Positions 34,125 to 43,500 of a DNA stretch of 64,000 nucleotides are shown in pieces. Source of the DNA: JAJRRH01 sp047638815 (lineage in GTDB: Bacteria; Bacteroidota; Bacteroidia; Flavobacteriales_D; JABDKJ01); assembly GCA_047638815.1 (NCBI GenBank), contig JBLIMR010000002.1, forward strand, positions 124,001-188,000, written 5' to 3'. Below the pieces are notes generated by a model, which ran no database searches, was not told the DNA's origin, and was given only the letters and a program-made list of their open reading frames with translations. A program made the position numbers and the translations under genes. Within the stretch, counting starts at the first letter, position 1; each line of letters begins with the position of its first letter.

Positions 34125-36215
34125 TTATGAAATTTTACTCCAATGATTTTTTCTATTCAGATCTCTTCCGACTGCTTTCGAAATTGGCAGGTACAGATCG
34201 GACGAAAGAGATGGGTCTTCCCTTAATATTTTTATTGCTGTTTCTCGAGCAAGATGCAGTATCCGACCATCAGTCGCTAGATTAGCGATTTTAAAGTCTA
34301 GAATCCCACTTTGTCTAGTCCCCATTATATCCCCTGGCCCTCTTAACTTTAGGTCTACGTCCGCTATTTCAAAACCATTATTGGTCTGGCACATGGTTTC
34401 GATTCTCGTTCTCGCATTTGCACTCAATTTTACACTTGACATCAGGATACAATATGATTGCTCGGCACCTCTACCAACTCTACCTCTTAGTTGGTGCAAC
34501 TGTGAAAGGCCAAAACGCTCTGTACTTTCAATCACCATCATTGATGCATTAGGAACATTAACTCCTACTTCAATGACCGTGGTGGAAACTAAAATTTGAG
34601 TTTCCCCTTTTACAAACCGATCCATCTCAAAATCTTTGTCTTCCGGCTTCATCCTGCCGTGTAGGATCCCTACTTGATACTTGGGTTTCGGAAAGCGTCT
34701 TTCAATGCTATTGAATCCATCCATAAGATCCTTATAGTCTAGAGTTTCGGATTCTTCTATCAGGGGGTATACGAGATAGACCTGACGTCCCTTTTTAATT
34801 TCATCCTCGATAAACTGAAAGACCTTTAGTCTTGAACCATCATATCGATGCAGCGTTTTGACATCCTTCCTGCCAGGTGGAAGTTCATCTATTATTGAAA
34901 CATCTAAGTCACCATATAATGTCATAGCCAGAGTTCTAGGAATAGGTGTTGCTGTCATGACTAAAACATGTGGTGGAATGACATTCTTCTTCCACATCTT
35001 AGCACGTTGTGCAACTCCAAATCGATGTTGTTCATCAATTACGGAGAGCCCCAGATTTTTAAATTTCACCTTATCCTCTAGAATTGCATGAGTTCCAATC
35101 AGGATATCTATTTTTCCTTCCAACAAATCCTGGAATAAGGGTTTTCGTGCTTTTGCAGAAGTGGAGCCGGTTAGCAATTCCACTCTTACATCCATGCCTT
35201 GAAGAAGCTCTGTTAACCCTTGAAAATGTTGATTGGCTAGGATCTCTGTTGGCGCCATAAAACTTGCCTGATAGCCATTGTCAATCGCAATAAGTGTTGC
35301 AAGCAAAGCAACTATGGTTTTGCCACTTCCGACATCACCTTGCAACAAACGATTCATTTGAAGTCCATACCCTAGATCTTGTCTTATCTCTCTAACCACC
35401 CTCTTCTGTGCATTCGTTAACTCAAAAGGAAGATTGTTTTTGTAAAACGTATTGAATTTATCACCGATCACATTGAACGGCATGCCTCTGTTTTTTTCCG
35501 CTTTGCTTATTTTAAGTTTAAGAAGTGTCAGTTGAAGTAAAAAGAATTCGTCAAACTTCAATCTGAATTTCGCCTTTTCAATACCTGCTATATCTTTTGG
35601 TTGGTGAACTTGTAAAAATGCTTGCTCACGTCCCATAAGACCAAGATCATTTATTAAATCTTCAGGTAAGTACTCATGAATAATTTTACTTGAATTACTA
35701 AGGATGGTCTTTATAACCTTTTCAATTCCTTTGCTACTGAATCCAACAGCGGATAATTTTTCACCAGAGTGATACACAGCTTGCAGACCTCCTAGAATAA
35801 GATTTTTGTTCGGATCTAAAATTTGCATTTCCGGGTGAACCAAAGAATATCTATTTGCATACATATTTGGTTTCCCAAAGATCAAGTAATCTCTACCAAC
35901 AATCATATTGGGTTTAACAAACTTTATTTTTTGAAACCAAGTAAGTTTTATGCGTCCTGATGAATCTTTTACTGTGACTTCCAGTCTCGTTTTCTTTCCC
36001 ATTGGAACCTCACGCATATCGATAAGCTTAGCTTTTAGCTGCACATATGTCTCCTCAGATACAATATCTTTTATAGCATGAAACTTTGAACGATCAATGT
36101 AGCGGAAAGGAAAATGCTCGAGCATATCTCCAATGGTTTGAATATTCAGTTCTTTCTTAAGAATCTGAGCTCTACTAGGCCCAATGCCTTTGACATACTC
36201 GATGGGACTATCCAT
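34125..36215 (-). CDS. recG: ATP-dependent DNA helicase RecG
   Basis: RecG remodels stalled replication forks and branched DNA. The 696-residue protein has the N-terminal wedge/OB region, then helicase motifs: Walker A GDVGSGKT at 293-300, DEQH box in VIDEQHRFGVAQR, motif III VMTATPIPRTLAMT, and motif VI HQLRGRVGRG. Length and order are typical. The gene is separated by 48 bases from pdhC upstream-numbered side and is transcribed from its own TATATTTG box. Confidence 0.97.
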   Translation of the reverse strand: MDSPIEYVKGIGPSRAQILKKELNIQTIGDMLEHFPFRYIDRSKFHAIKDIVSEETYVQLKAKLIDMREVPMGKKTRLEVTVKDSSGRIKLTWFQKIKFVKPNMIVGRDYLIFGKPNMYANRYSLVHPEMQILDPNKNLILGGLQAVYHSGEKLSAVGFSSKGIEKVIKTILSNSSKIIHEYLPEDLINDLGLMGREQAFLQVHQPKDIAGIEKAKFRLKFDEFFLLQLTLLKLKISKAEKNRGMPFNVIGDKFNTFYKNNLPFELTNAQKRVVREIRQDLGYGLQMNRLLQGDVGSGKTIVALLATLIAIDNGYQASFMAPTEILANQHFQGLTELLQGMDVRVELLTGSTSAKARKPLFQDLLEGKIDILIGTHAILEDKVKFKNLGLSVIDEQHRFGVAQRAKMWKKNVIPPHVLVMTATPIPRTLAMTLYGDLDVSIIDELPPGRKDVKTLHRYDGSRLKVFQFIEDEIKKGRQVYLVYPLIEESETLDYKDLMDGFNSIERRFPKPKYQVGILHGRMKPEDKDFEMDRFVKGETQILVSTTVIEVGVNVPNASMMVIESTERFGLSQLHQLRGRVGRGAEQSYCILMSSVKLSANARTRIETMCQTNNGFEIADVDLKLRGPGDIMGTRQSGILDFKIANLATDGRILHLARETAIKILREDPSLSSDLYLPISKAVGRDLNRKNHWSKIS

Positions 36216-36222
36216 GACTAAG

Positions 36223-36230
36223 CAAATATA
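36223..36230 (-). promoter_or_regulatory. -7 promoter box of recG
   Basis: TATATTTG on the minus strand exactly fits TAnnTTTG and ends 7 bases before the recG ATG. Confidence 0.45.
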
Positions 36231-36263
36231 AGAAAGCTTAATTCAAATGGATTTAAAAGAAAA

Positions 36264-37544
36264 TTATATGGACTCTTCACCCAATAACATCACAGGACTT
36301 TCTAAATAGTCCTTCAACGTATTAAGAAACATAGATCCTACAACACCGTCAACTACTCTATGATCACAGGACAAAGTCACTTTCATGACATTTCCAGGAA
36401 CAACTTGACCATCTTTTACAACTGGCGTTGATTGTATTCCACCAACCGCTAAAATACAAGCATCTGGTGGATTTATGATTGCGGTAAATTCTTCAATGCC
36501 AAACATTCCTAGGTTAGAAATTGTAAAAGTGTTTCCTTCCCAATCTTGTGGTTGCAACTTTTTGTTTCTTGCTCTTGATGCGAAATCTTTTACTTCAGAC
36601 CCAATTTGACTCAAAGACTTTCCATCTGCAAATCGAACAACAGGAACAAGTAAGCCATCATCTACAGCAACAGCAATTCCGATATGGATATGATCATTCA
36701 TTCTAATGCGATCACCCAACCATGAAGAATTAACTGCCGGATGTTTTCTTAATGATTTGGCCACAGCTTTAACAACCATATCATTGAATGAGATTTTATT
36801 AGGTGCAATCGATTTATTTATGGCTTTACGCGCATTCATTGCCTCTCCCATGTCAATGGCAATGGTCAAATAGAAATGAGGTGCTGTAAACTTACTCTCA
36901 CTTAATCTATTTGCAATAACCTTCCTCATTTGTGAAACAGGCTCTTCTGAAAATTGTTCAACCCCAATAAAAGTTCCTCCTCCGCCAGAGTAATTGTCAA
37001 TATCACGTTTGATTATTCTTCCATGATCCCCAGAACCTTGTATTCTTTGAAGATTAATATTTTTCTCCTTAGCCAATCTTTTAGCTAGTGGAGAAGCTTT
37101 CACTTTACCATTACTAGATGTTGCTTGAGCTGAAACAGTAATTCTTCTCGCGGGTTTAACAACTTCATTATTCGATGAGACTGCAGGTTTAACTTCAGCA
37201 GCAGGTGCTTTGGGAGCAGTCTTTTCTTCAGCCTTTGGAGTTGCTTCAACTTTTGACGCTGCCATTGCAGTTTCATTATCAGCAATGAGTTTCTTTATAT
37301 CCTCTCCCCTCTCGCCTAAGACAGCAAGTATAGAATCCACAGGTGCTGTAGCACCTTTTTCAACACCGATGTGCAATAGGACACCATCCTGGAATGATTC
37401 GAATTCCATGGTTGCCTTATCCGTTTCAATTTCAGCCAATAGCTCTCCCGACTCCACGCTGTCACCAACTTTTTTGTGCCACTCAGCGACCACGCCATCT
37501 GTCATGGTATCACTTAATTTCGGCATTCTAACTATCTCAGCCAT
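36264..37544 (-). CDS. pdhC: Pyruvate dehydrogenase E2, dihydrolipoamide acetyltransferase
   Basis: E2 carries the acetyl group on a lipoyl arm and passes it to CoA. The 426-residue protein has one N-terminal lipoyl domain with the lipoylated lysine K43 in ETDKATMEFES, an A/P/E/K-rich hinge (about 85-150), a peripheral subunit-binding domain (SPLAKRLAKEKNINLQRIQG), and the catalytic domain ending in DHRVVDG (H395, D399). It follows pdhA by 29 bases on the same strand; the E1 alpha neighbour supports pyruvate rather than branched-chain substrates. E1 beta and E3 genes are not in the window. Confidence 0.94.
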   Translation of the reverse strand: MAEIVRMPKLSDTMTDGVVAEWHKKVGDSVESGELLAEIETDKATMEFESFQDGVLLHIGVEKGATAPVDSILAVLGERGEDIKKLIADNETAMAASKVEATPKAEEKTAPKAPAAEVKPAVSSNNEVVKPARRITVSAQATSSNGKVKASPLAKRLAKEKNINLQRIQGSGDHGRIIKRDIDNYSGGGGTFIGVEQFSEEPVSQMRKVIANRLSESKFTAPHFYLTIAIDMGEAMNARKAINKSIAPNKISFNDMVVKAVAKSLRKHPAVNSSWLGDRIRMNDHIHIGIAVAVDDGLLVPVVRFADGKSLSQIGSEVKDFASRARNKKLQPQDWEGNTFTISNLGMFGIEEFTAIINPPDACILAVGGIQSTPVVKDGQVVPGNVMKVTLSCDHRVVDGVVGSMFLNTLKDYLESPVMLLGEESI

Positions 37545-37573
37545 AATAATTTAATCGATCTTTGATTTATATA

Positions 37574-38605
37574 TTAACCTTTAACGTAAGGGTAGTCACT
37601 ATGTGAGTAAACATCCTCATAAAGCTCGTGGGCTTCTGGTTGAGGTGATTCTTCAGCAAATTTCACGGACTCTTCAACTTCTTTTTTAACCTTGTCCTGT
37701 ATCTTTTTGATTCCGGCTTCAGTCAAATATTTTTTCTTCTTGATGACATCCAAAACATGTGTAATTGGATCTTGATCTTTAAACGTTGCCACCTCTTCCT
37801 TAGACCTATACTTCTGAGGATCTGACATGGAGTGTCCTTTGTAACGGTACGTCTTGATTTCCAAGAAATAAGGACCTTTACCCGATCTGCAATGAGCAAA
37901 TGCTTTGGACATTGTTTGGGCCACATTCTCTGGACTCATTCCATCAACAGGTTCTGAGGGCATTTCGTAGGACAACCCAAGCTTCCATAATTCCTGAACG
38001 TTAGAAGTTCGTTCAACAGATGTCCCCATCGCGTATTGATTATTCTCGACAACAAAAATGACAGGTAACTTCCATGTCATGGCCATGTTAAATGTTTCGT
38101 GTAGGGCACCTTGTCTAGCAGCACCATCACCAAAGAATGTTACTGTAACATTATCGTTACCTTTATACTTGTCAGCAAAAGCCATTCCGGCACCCATAGG
38201 TATTTGAGCGCCCACTATACCGTGTCCGCCAAAAAGACCGCGATCAACATCAAACATATGCATTGATCCTCCTTTACCTTTACTAAGTCCGGTTCTTTTA
38301 CCGTAGAGCTCTGCCATGACATATTTAGCAGGTGTTCCTAAAACTAGTGGGTGAGCATGATCTCTATAAGCCGTAATAACTCGATCTTCATCAGCCATTG
38401 CAGTTTTCATTCCAGCAAGAATTGCCTCTTGTCCAATGTAAAGGTGACAAAACCCTCCAAACTTTTGTTGGATATACAACTGACCACATTTTTCCTCAAA
38501 TTTTCTCATGAGGTACATTGATTCATACCATTCGATATAATCCTTCTTATCGAACTTTAATGCTGCGGGGGCCTTCTTCTTTGACTTTGTCTTTACTTCT
38601 GCCAT
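37574..38605 (-). CDS. pdhA: Pyruvate dehydrogenase E1 component, alpha subunit
   Basis: E1 alpha binds thiamine diphosphate with E1 beta and decarboxylates pyruvate. The 343-residue protein shows the ThDP motif from GDGAARQGALHETFNMA to VVENNQYAMGT, the block KGKGGSMHMFD, and the phosphorylation-loop-like YRYKGHSMSDPQKYRSKEE. The N-terminal 15 residues are lysine- and alanine-rich. The E1 beta gene is missing from this operon and must be elsewhere, a common arrangement in Flavobacteriia. cdd, porV and porU lie upstream on the same strand. Confidence 0.96.
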   Translation of the reverse strand: MAEVKTKSKKKAPAALKFDKKDYIEWYESMYLMRKFEEKCGQLYIQQKFGGFCHLYIGQEAILAGMKTAMADEDRVITAYRDHAHPLVLGTPAKYVMAELYGKRTGLSKGKGGSMHMFDVDRGLFGGHGIVGAQIPMGAGMAFADKYKGNDNVTVTFFGDGAARQGALHETFNMAMTWKLPVIFVVENNQYAMGTSVERTSNVQELWKLGLSYEMPSEPVDGMSPENVAQTMSKAFAHCRSGKGPYFLEIKTYRYKGHSMSDPQKYRSKEEVATFKDQDPITHVLDVIKKKKYLTEAGIKKIQDKVKKEVEESVKFAEESPQPEAHELYEDVYSHSDYPYVKG

Positions 38606-38622
38606 AACATTTATTTGACTAG

Positions 38623-38630
38623 CGAAAGTA
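38623..38630 (-). promoter_or_regulatory. -7 promoter box of pdhA-pdhC
   Basis: TACTTTCG on the minus strand fits TAnnTTCG, 17 bases before the pdhA ATG. A TTCTG 19 bases upstream may be the -33 element. Confidence 0.5.
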
Positions 38631-38775
38631 AGGTAGAATTTTCAGATTTCAGAATTTGTCCTTTAAATTCTTTTGAGCTTAATCTATTCAATATGGCAAA
38701 TGCTGAAATGCGAATATTTAATTAGAGAACCTGTTCAAAAACAGTCTGTTCAAATAATAAAACAGATATTTAAAG

Positions 38776-39270
38776 CTAATTATTTTTAAGTTTTTTCTCT
38801 TCAAAAGAAAGTGGGAGGAGATTTTTTACTGATTCCAGCACAAGTACTTTATTAGACTGCTCACTGCAAAGCATCACTTTGATATTAGATCTTTGATTGT
38901 TTTCGTATTCTAAAAGAGCTTGTCGACATGCTCCACAAGGTGTAATTGGATCGAGAACTTCAAACTTTTTACTAAATGCAGTAATGGCAATTTCTTTAAT
39001 TTTAAGATCGGGAAATTGACTTTTGGCGTAAAACAGGGCGACTCTTTCAGCACACAAACCGCTCGGGTAGGCCACGTTTTCTTGATTATTACCGGTAACT
39101 ATCGTGTCATCTTCAAGTCGAATCGCGGCACCAACATTAAATAGAGAATATGGTGCATATGCTTTTTTAGCAATATTCCCTGCATTCTTTATAAGTTCAA
39201 CATCTTGGTTAGGGATTTCTTCCGTACCGTCAAATTCTTGGTAAATGAAACGATGTTCTATGCGTTTCAT
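38776..39270 (-). CDS. cdd: Cytidine deaminase
   Basis: Cdd hydrolyses cytidine and deoxycytidine to uridine forms in pyrimidine salvage. The 164-residue protein has the zinc site and proton shuttle in SGLCAERVALF (C73, E75) and TPCGACRQ (C112, C115), a typical three-cysteine site, plus the substrate block APYSLFNVGAAI and GNNQENVAYPS. It lies 10 bases after porV on the same strand, a linkage known from other Flavobacteriia and probably only transcriptional. Confidence 0.95.
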   Translation of the reverse strand: MKRIEHRFIYQEFDGTEEIPNQDVELIKNAGNIAKKAYAPYSLFNVGAAIRLEDDTIVTGNNQENVAYPSGLCAERVALFYAKSQFPDLKIKEIAITAFSKKFEVLDPITPCGACRQALLEYENNQRSNIKVMLCSEQSNKVLVLESVKNLLPLSFEEKKLKNN

Positions 39271-39280
39271 TATTCAGATA

Positions 39281-40537
39281 TTATATTCCTTTTTGTTCAC
39301 CATCACCACCACTCGATTTAACAGCATCGAAATTCATACGCAATGTGAACCTCAGAGTATTGGCCAAAGGGTTATTCTGTTGGGTAGGTATGAGATAAGA
39401 AAAATCAAATGAGAAAACATTGTATTTAACTCCGGCACCTAAAGTGGCATATTTCCTTCCTCCTTTTGTGGAGTGCTCGAAAAAATAACCCGCACGAAGT
39501 GCAAATTGATCTTGATACCAGTATTCCAAACCAGTAGCCAAATTAATTTCTCTGAGCTCTTCCCTTAAAACACTGCCAGACTCAACTTCGACATCGCCAT
39601 TTTCAAAGAGTGTTACAACTCCAGGAGCATCTCCGAAAGATCCAAAGATACCGCTCGCAACACCAACATTGGGATCTCTCCCAGCAAGAATACCTGTTCC
39701 AGTCGAATCGTAAATCGGTGTGCTAGGTACTAAGAGTTTGTTTCCTTCAAAAGCAAATGTTAGTTTGTTGTACTCATCCAAGTTCATTGTCAAAGATGGT
39801 CCAAACCGAAGATTAGTAGGTATGAAATCTCTTTGACCAGATGTAGTATATGCCATTTTTGCTCCTATGTTGGATATATTAAGGCCAAAAGCTAAAGTTG
39901 ACTTGTAATCACCTAATCTTACATCATCATTTTCATAATAAGCAGCTACATCAACAGCAAACGAATTACCTGCTTTAGCCTCTACACTAGAATTGGCAGA
40001 TATCCCGCCTGTTAGATTTGAAAAAATATAACGTGCAGCTAAACCCCCTGAAATTTTATCTGAAAGTTGTAAAGCATATCCAGCATCAACGGCAAACTCC
40101 TTAGGTTCAAAATCTAAAATTACTTGTGCATTTTCATTAGTAAATTTTATATCACCTAAAGTGAAGTACCTTAAGGAACCAGAGATAGCCTGGTTTTTAC
40201 CAATTTTCTTGTAGCCACTTAAATAAGCAAGATTCATGTCACTAACAATCTTCTTTAGCCATGGTGAGTATGAAAAAGAAATTTCAGAATCCTTTTCGGC
40301 AAAGGCAAGTTTTGCAATATTCCAATGAATAGAATTAGCATCAGCCGAGGTAGAAACTCCAACATCACCCATACCACCCGCTCTTGTGTCCGGTGTAATT
40401 AATAAAAAAGGAACCGCAGTAGTAATGGTACGTAAATCATTTTCATTTGATCGTCCAAGAATATCATCATCTTGTTGTGCCTTAACACTCAATGTTAACA
40501 CGGATACTAATAGGAGGGCAAAAAATCTATTGGACAT
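39281..40537 (-). CDS. porV: Type IX secretion outer-membrane protein PorV (LptO)
   Basis: PorV is a FadL-like 14-strand barrel that collects T9SS cargo from the translocon and delivers it to PorU. The 418-residue protein has a signal peptide (MSNRFFALLLVSVLTLSVKAQ), the family block TAVPFLLITPDTRAGGMGDVGVSTSADANSIHWN at about residues 42-75, and beta strands ending in YLIPTQQNNPLANTLRFTLRMNF. porU lies 60 bases upstream on the same strand, the conserved porU-porV pair. Confidence 0.95.
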   Translation of the reverse strand: MSNRFFALLLVSVLTLSVKAQQDDDILGRSNENDLRTITTAVPFLLITPDTRAGGMGDVGVSTSADANSIHWNIAKLAFAEKDSEISFSYSPWLKKIVSDMNLAYLSGYKKIGKNQAISGSLRYFTLGDIKFTNENAQVILDFEPKEFAVDAGYALQLSDKISGGLAARYIFSNLTGGISANSSVEAKAGNSFAVDVAAYYENDDVRLGDYKSTLAFGLNISNIGAKMAYTTSGQRDFIPTNLRFGPSLTMNLDEYNKLTFAFEGNKLLVPSTPIYDSTGTGILAGRDPNVGVASGIFGSFGDAPGVVTLFENGDVEVESGSVLREELREINLATGLEYWYQDQFALRAGYFFEHSTKGGRKYATLGAGVKYNVFSFDFSYLIPTQQNNPLANTLRFTLRMNFDAVKSSGGDGEQKGI

Positions 40538-40554
40538 AAAAAAATTTTGGTTTG

Positions 40555-40562
40555 CAAATATA
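40555..40562 (-). promoter_or_regulatory. -7 promoter box of porV
   Basis: TATATTTG on the minus strand exactly fits TAnnTTTG, 17 bases before the porV ATG, in the 60-bp porU-porV gap. porV-cdd can probably be transcribed apart from porU. Confidence 0.45.
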
Positions 40563-40597
40563 GATATAATATAAAGTGCTGTCTAGCATATAGATCA

Positions 40598-43500
40598 CTA
40601 ATTTAGGATCACTAATTTTTCAAACACCTCTTCTTTGAGGCCGCTTGGAGTCTTCACTTTCAACTTGTATACGTAGACGCCACGACCAAGTTTATCACCA
40701 TAGTCGTCTCTACCATTCCAAGAAATGCTTTCATTTGATCCTTCATGCTGAGGGATAAGGGTGTTTTGTATGGTCTTCACCAACTTTCCGGACACCGTAA
40801 ATATTTGTATATCAACATCTAAAGAGTTGCAATTCTGATTGTGTTGGAACATAAACTCGGTATGTGTAGTAAATGGGTTTGGATAATTAAGTACGTTTTC
40901 CAAAGCTAAACTAGTTGAGTTAGCCACTTCGAAAGTAATTGTCTTTTTAGATGAATTATTATAGATGTCCCACACCTTAACAGTTAGCGTATGCTCACCT
41001 GTTGTCATGTCCTTAATCGGATATCTTATCGATCCACTTTGATATGTGTCCAAATCTGACTGATACAATTCATTTAGCAATATAGTATTCTGGCTATCTT
41101 CATCAATAATAAGCGTTATGTCATGACCTATACCGCTACTTGAAGTATTGATACCATGCTCATCTTCAAATTGCGCTATAAGCACAGGGCTTTCGTTTGT
41201 AATTCCACCTTCTACGAAGTTTTCATTATCAAGAAATAAGGATATCACCGGACCTACTTCGTCTTCAGGAGCATTATCGTTTTGTCCAGTAATTACAAAA
41301 CTTTGATCAGAGTCACTATTAAAGTTGTATCCAAAGGCATCGCTTTCGTCACCCAAGGCATAATATGATATTCGACCATTACCTTCTTGGTAACTAATAT
41401 CTTTTGGTACAATAAAAGTAAAAGAAAATGTACCATTTTCCACAGTCGTGTTTCCTTTGTATAAGACATTGGTTTGTAGTTCAAAGCTAAAGCTACCTGA
41501 TCCATTATCATTTTGCAGTGTTTCAAGGTTTTTAGGCTTATCGAAAACGGTAGGAGTTACAAAGCCGTTATACGTACTTATCAAACTTCCATTTTCATCC
41601 TCAATATGCCCACTAACTGTTACTTGTTGCAAAGCCTTTATTTCAGTTAAAATATTACCTTCTTCATCAGTAATTTGATCTTGTTCAACATAATATTTAG
41701 GGTAAGACATACTCAGCGCTGGATCACCCAATAAAGTGAAGTTCCTTTTGTTGGTTGATGCCGGAATTCCGTTTTTCGTGACTCTGCATATATCCCCCAG
41801 ACGTAAGCCATGATTTAAAACGTTCTCTCCCGAACTTCCATAGGAGATGTTTGTTGCATCCTTTTCTAAGGCTAGATTGAAAAAGGCTTTTGCTAAAGCT
41901 TCATTTGCATTAGCAAAAACAGGTCTTGAAGTAGACAATAACGCCACAGCACCACCATTTGGGTTTAATAATAATAACTCACCGGCAGAAGTCCTGTTAG
42001 GGTCATCAAACCTACTAAATTCACAGGTAGCGGTGAGAAAGACTGGCAAGCGATACAGATTTGTGAAGTTATTGATTGTTGGAATATCCAATATTCTTTC
42101 ATGTGCCCAACCGACTTCTCCACCATGTCCAAAGTATGTTACAATTTGAGCCCCACGTTCAATATTTTCTCTTAAATCTTTTTCTGCCAACGGATATCTT
42201 TCTCCACCTGTAGTGGTTACTTGTTGATAAGCATCAATGTATATTTTATTGATGTTATATTCCTTGTAGTTATCATTCACAATTTCTGCCATAATATTGG
42301 CATCGCTGATATGAGTAACAGTGTTTTCATCATCCGCAATAAAGAGCATTTTCGTCCTCCAATCGCCAAATACATTCGACTCATTTGAAAAACAGTCGCT
42401 ATTTAAAGGGCTGGAATTATTTGAAGCATATAACTTTATCTTTCTAATTACATCTCCCAGTTGTTCCACATTATTAACTGGAAACCGACCTATACCGATG
42501 TCTACTGTGTTAGAATCCCCTTCTCCTTCGTTGTCATCTAAAAAACCGAAGTAATCATCAGTAACAAATGAGTACAGTGGATCGAGAGATTCTTCATTTT
42601 GATAACATAATAAAAGTGGAGATGATAATGGGTCAATGTTGTTGTTTTTGTATGATGCATCACCAATAAAAAGCAGATAGTCCAGAAGATCACTTTCAGA
42701 AGTTGATCGATCGTAAAACATTTTGCAAAATCCCTTAATTGCCGTAATGTCCGGATTACCACTTGAAAATTCATTGTATATTTCCATAGGAGTTACCACT
42801 GAAACTAATAAACCTTCTTCTCTATGAAAATCTGCTAGATCATTCGCTTGATCTACAAACATTGGAGCAGCAAGTATAATCATGTCTTGCTGCTCTAATC
42901 CATGTAGATCTTGATTTTGTACAGCCCCAATAGAAGTCGGTGAAGGATATCCAGAGTTTTTAAAAGCTACAAATTCTTTTAAATTATCTGTCTGAGTCTT
43001 AAAACTGCGAAGATTACCGTCACCTTCAATTATTATTTCACTAACATTCAAGTGATCACTAACATCCCAGAATTTATAAAGGCTGCCCGCATTACTCATA
43101 TTAAATCTTGCGATATTATCAGTGCCAACACTATTCAGATCACGAAAAGAGAGTTGAGATCCACTCATCACCATTTGTCTTCGTGCATTTATTTCAATGT
43201 AATCCAAATAAGCCTCCTCACTGGCAAAATCTTTTTGAAATTCAATGGAAACAGATAAATTATCGCTAGTTGGGTTAAACGGATTTATAGTTTCAATTTT
43301 GGGCACTCCATTGTCAGCGTATGTTCCTGTTCCATGACCTACTATCGTGAAGTTCTTCGATTGATTGTTACAACTAATTTGATATTCCCCGCTGTTTGGA
43401 GATTCCGTAACATTAATCAATCTTACTTTGACTTCGACAGGGCTGTTTTGATCTATATTGCTAAAGGTAAAGTCACTATTATTAAAATTATAACTGGTTA

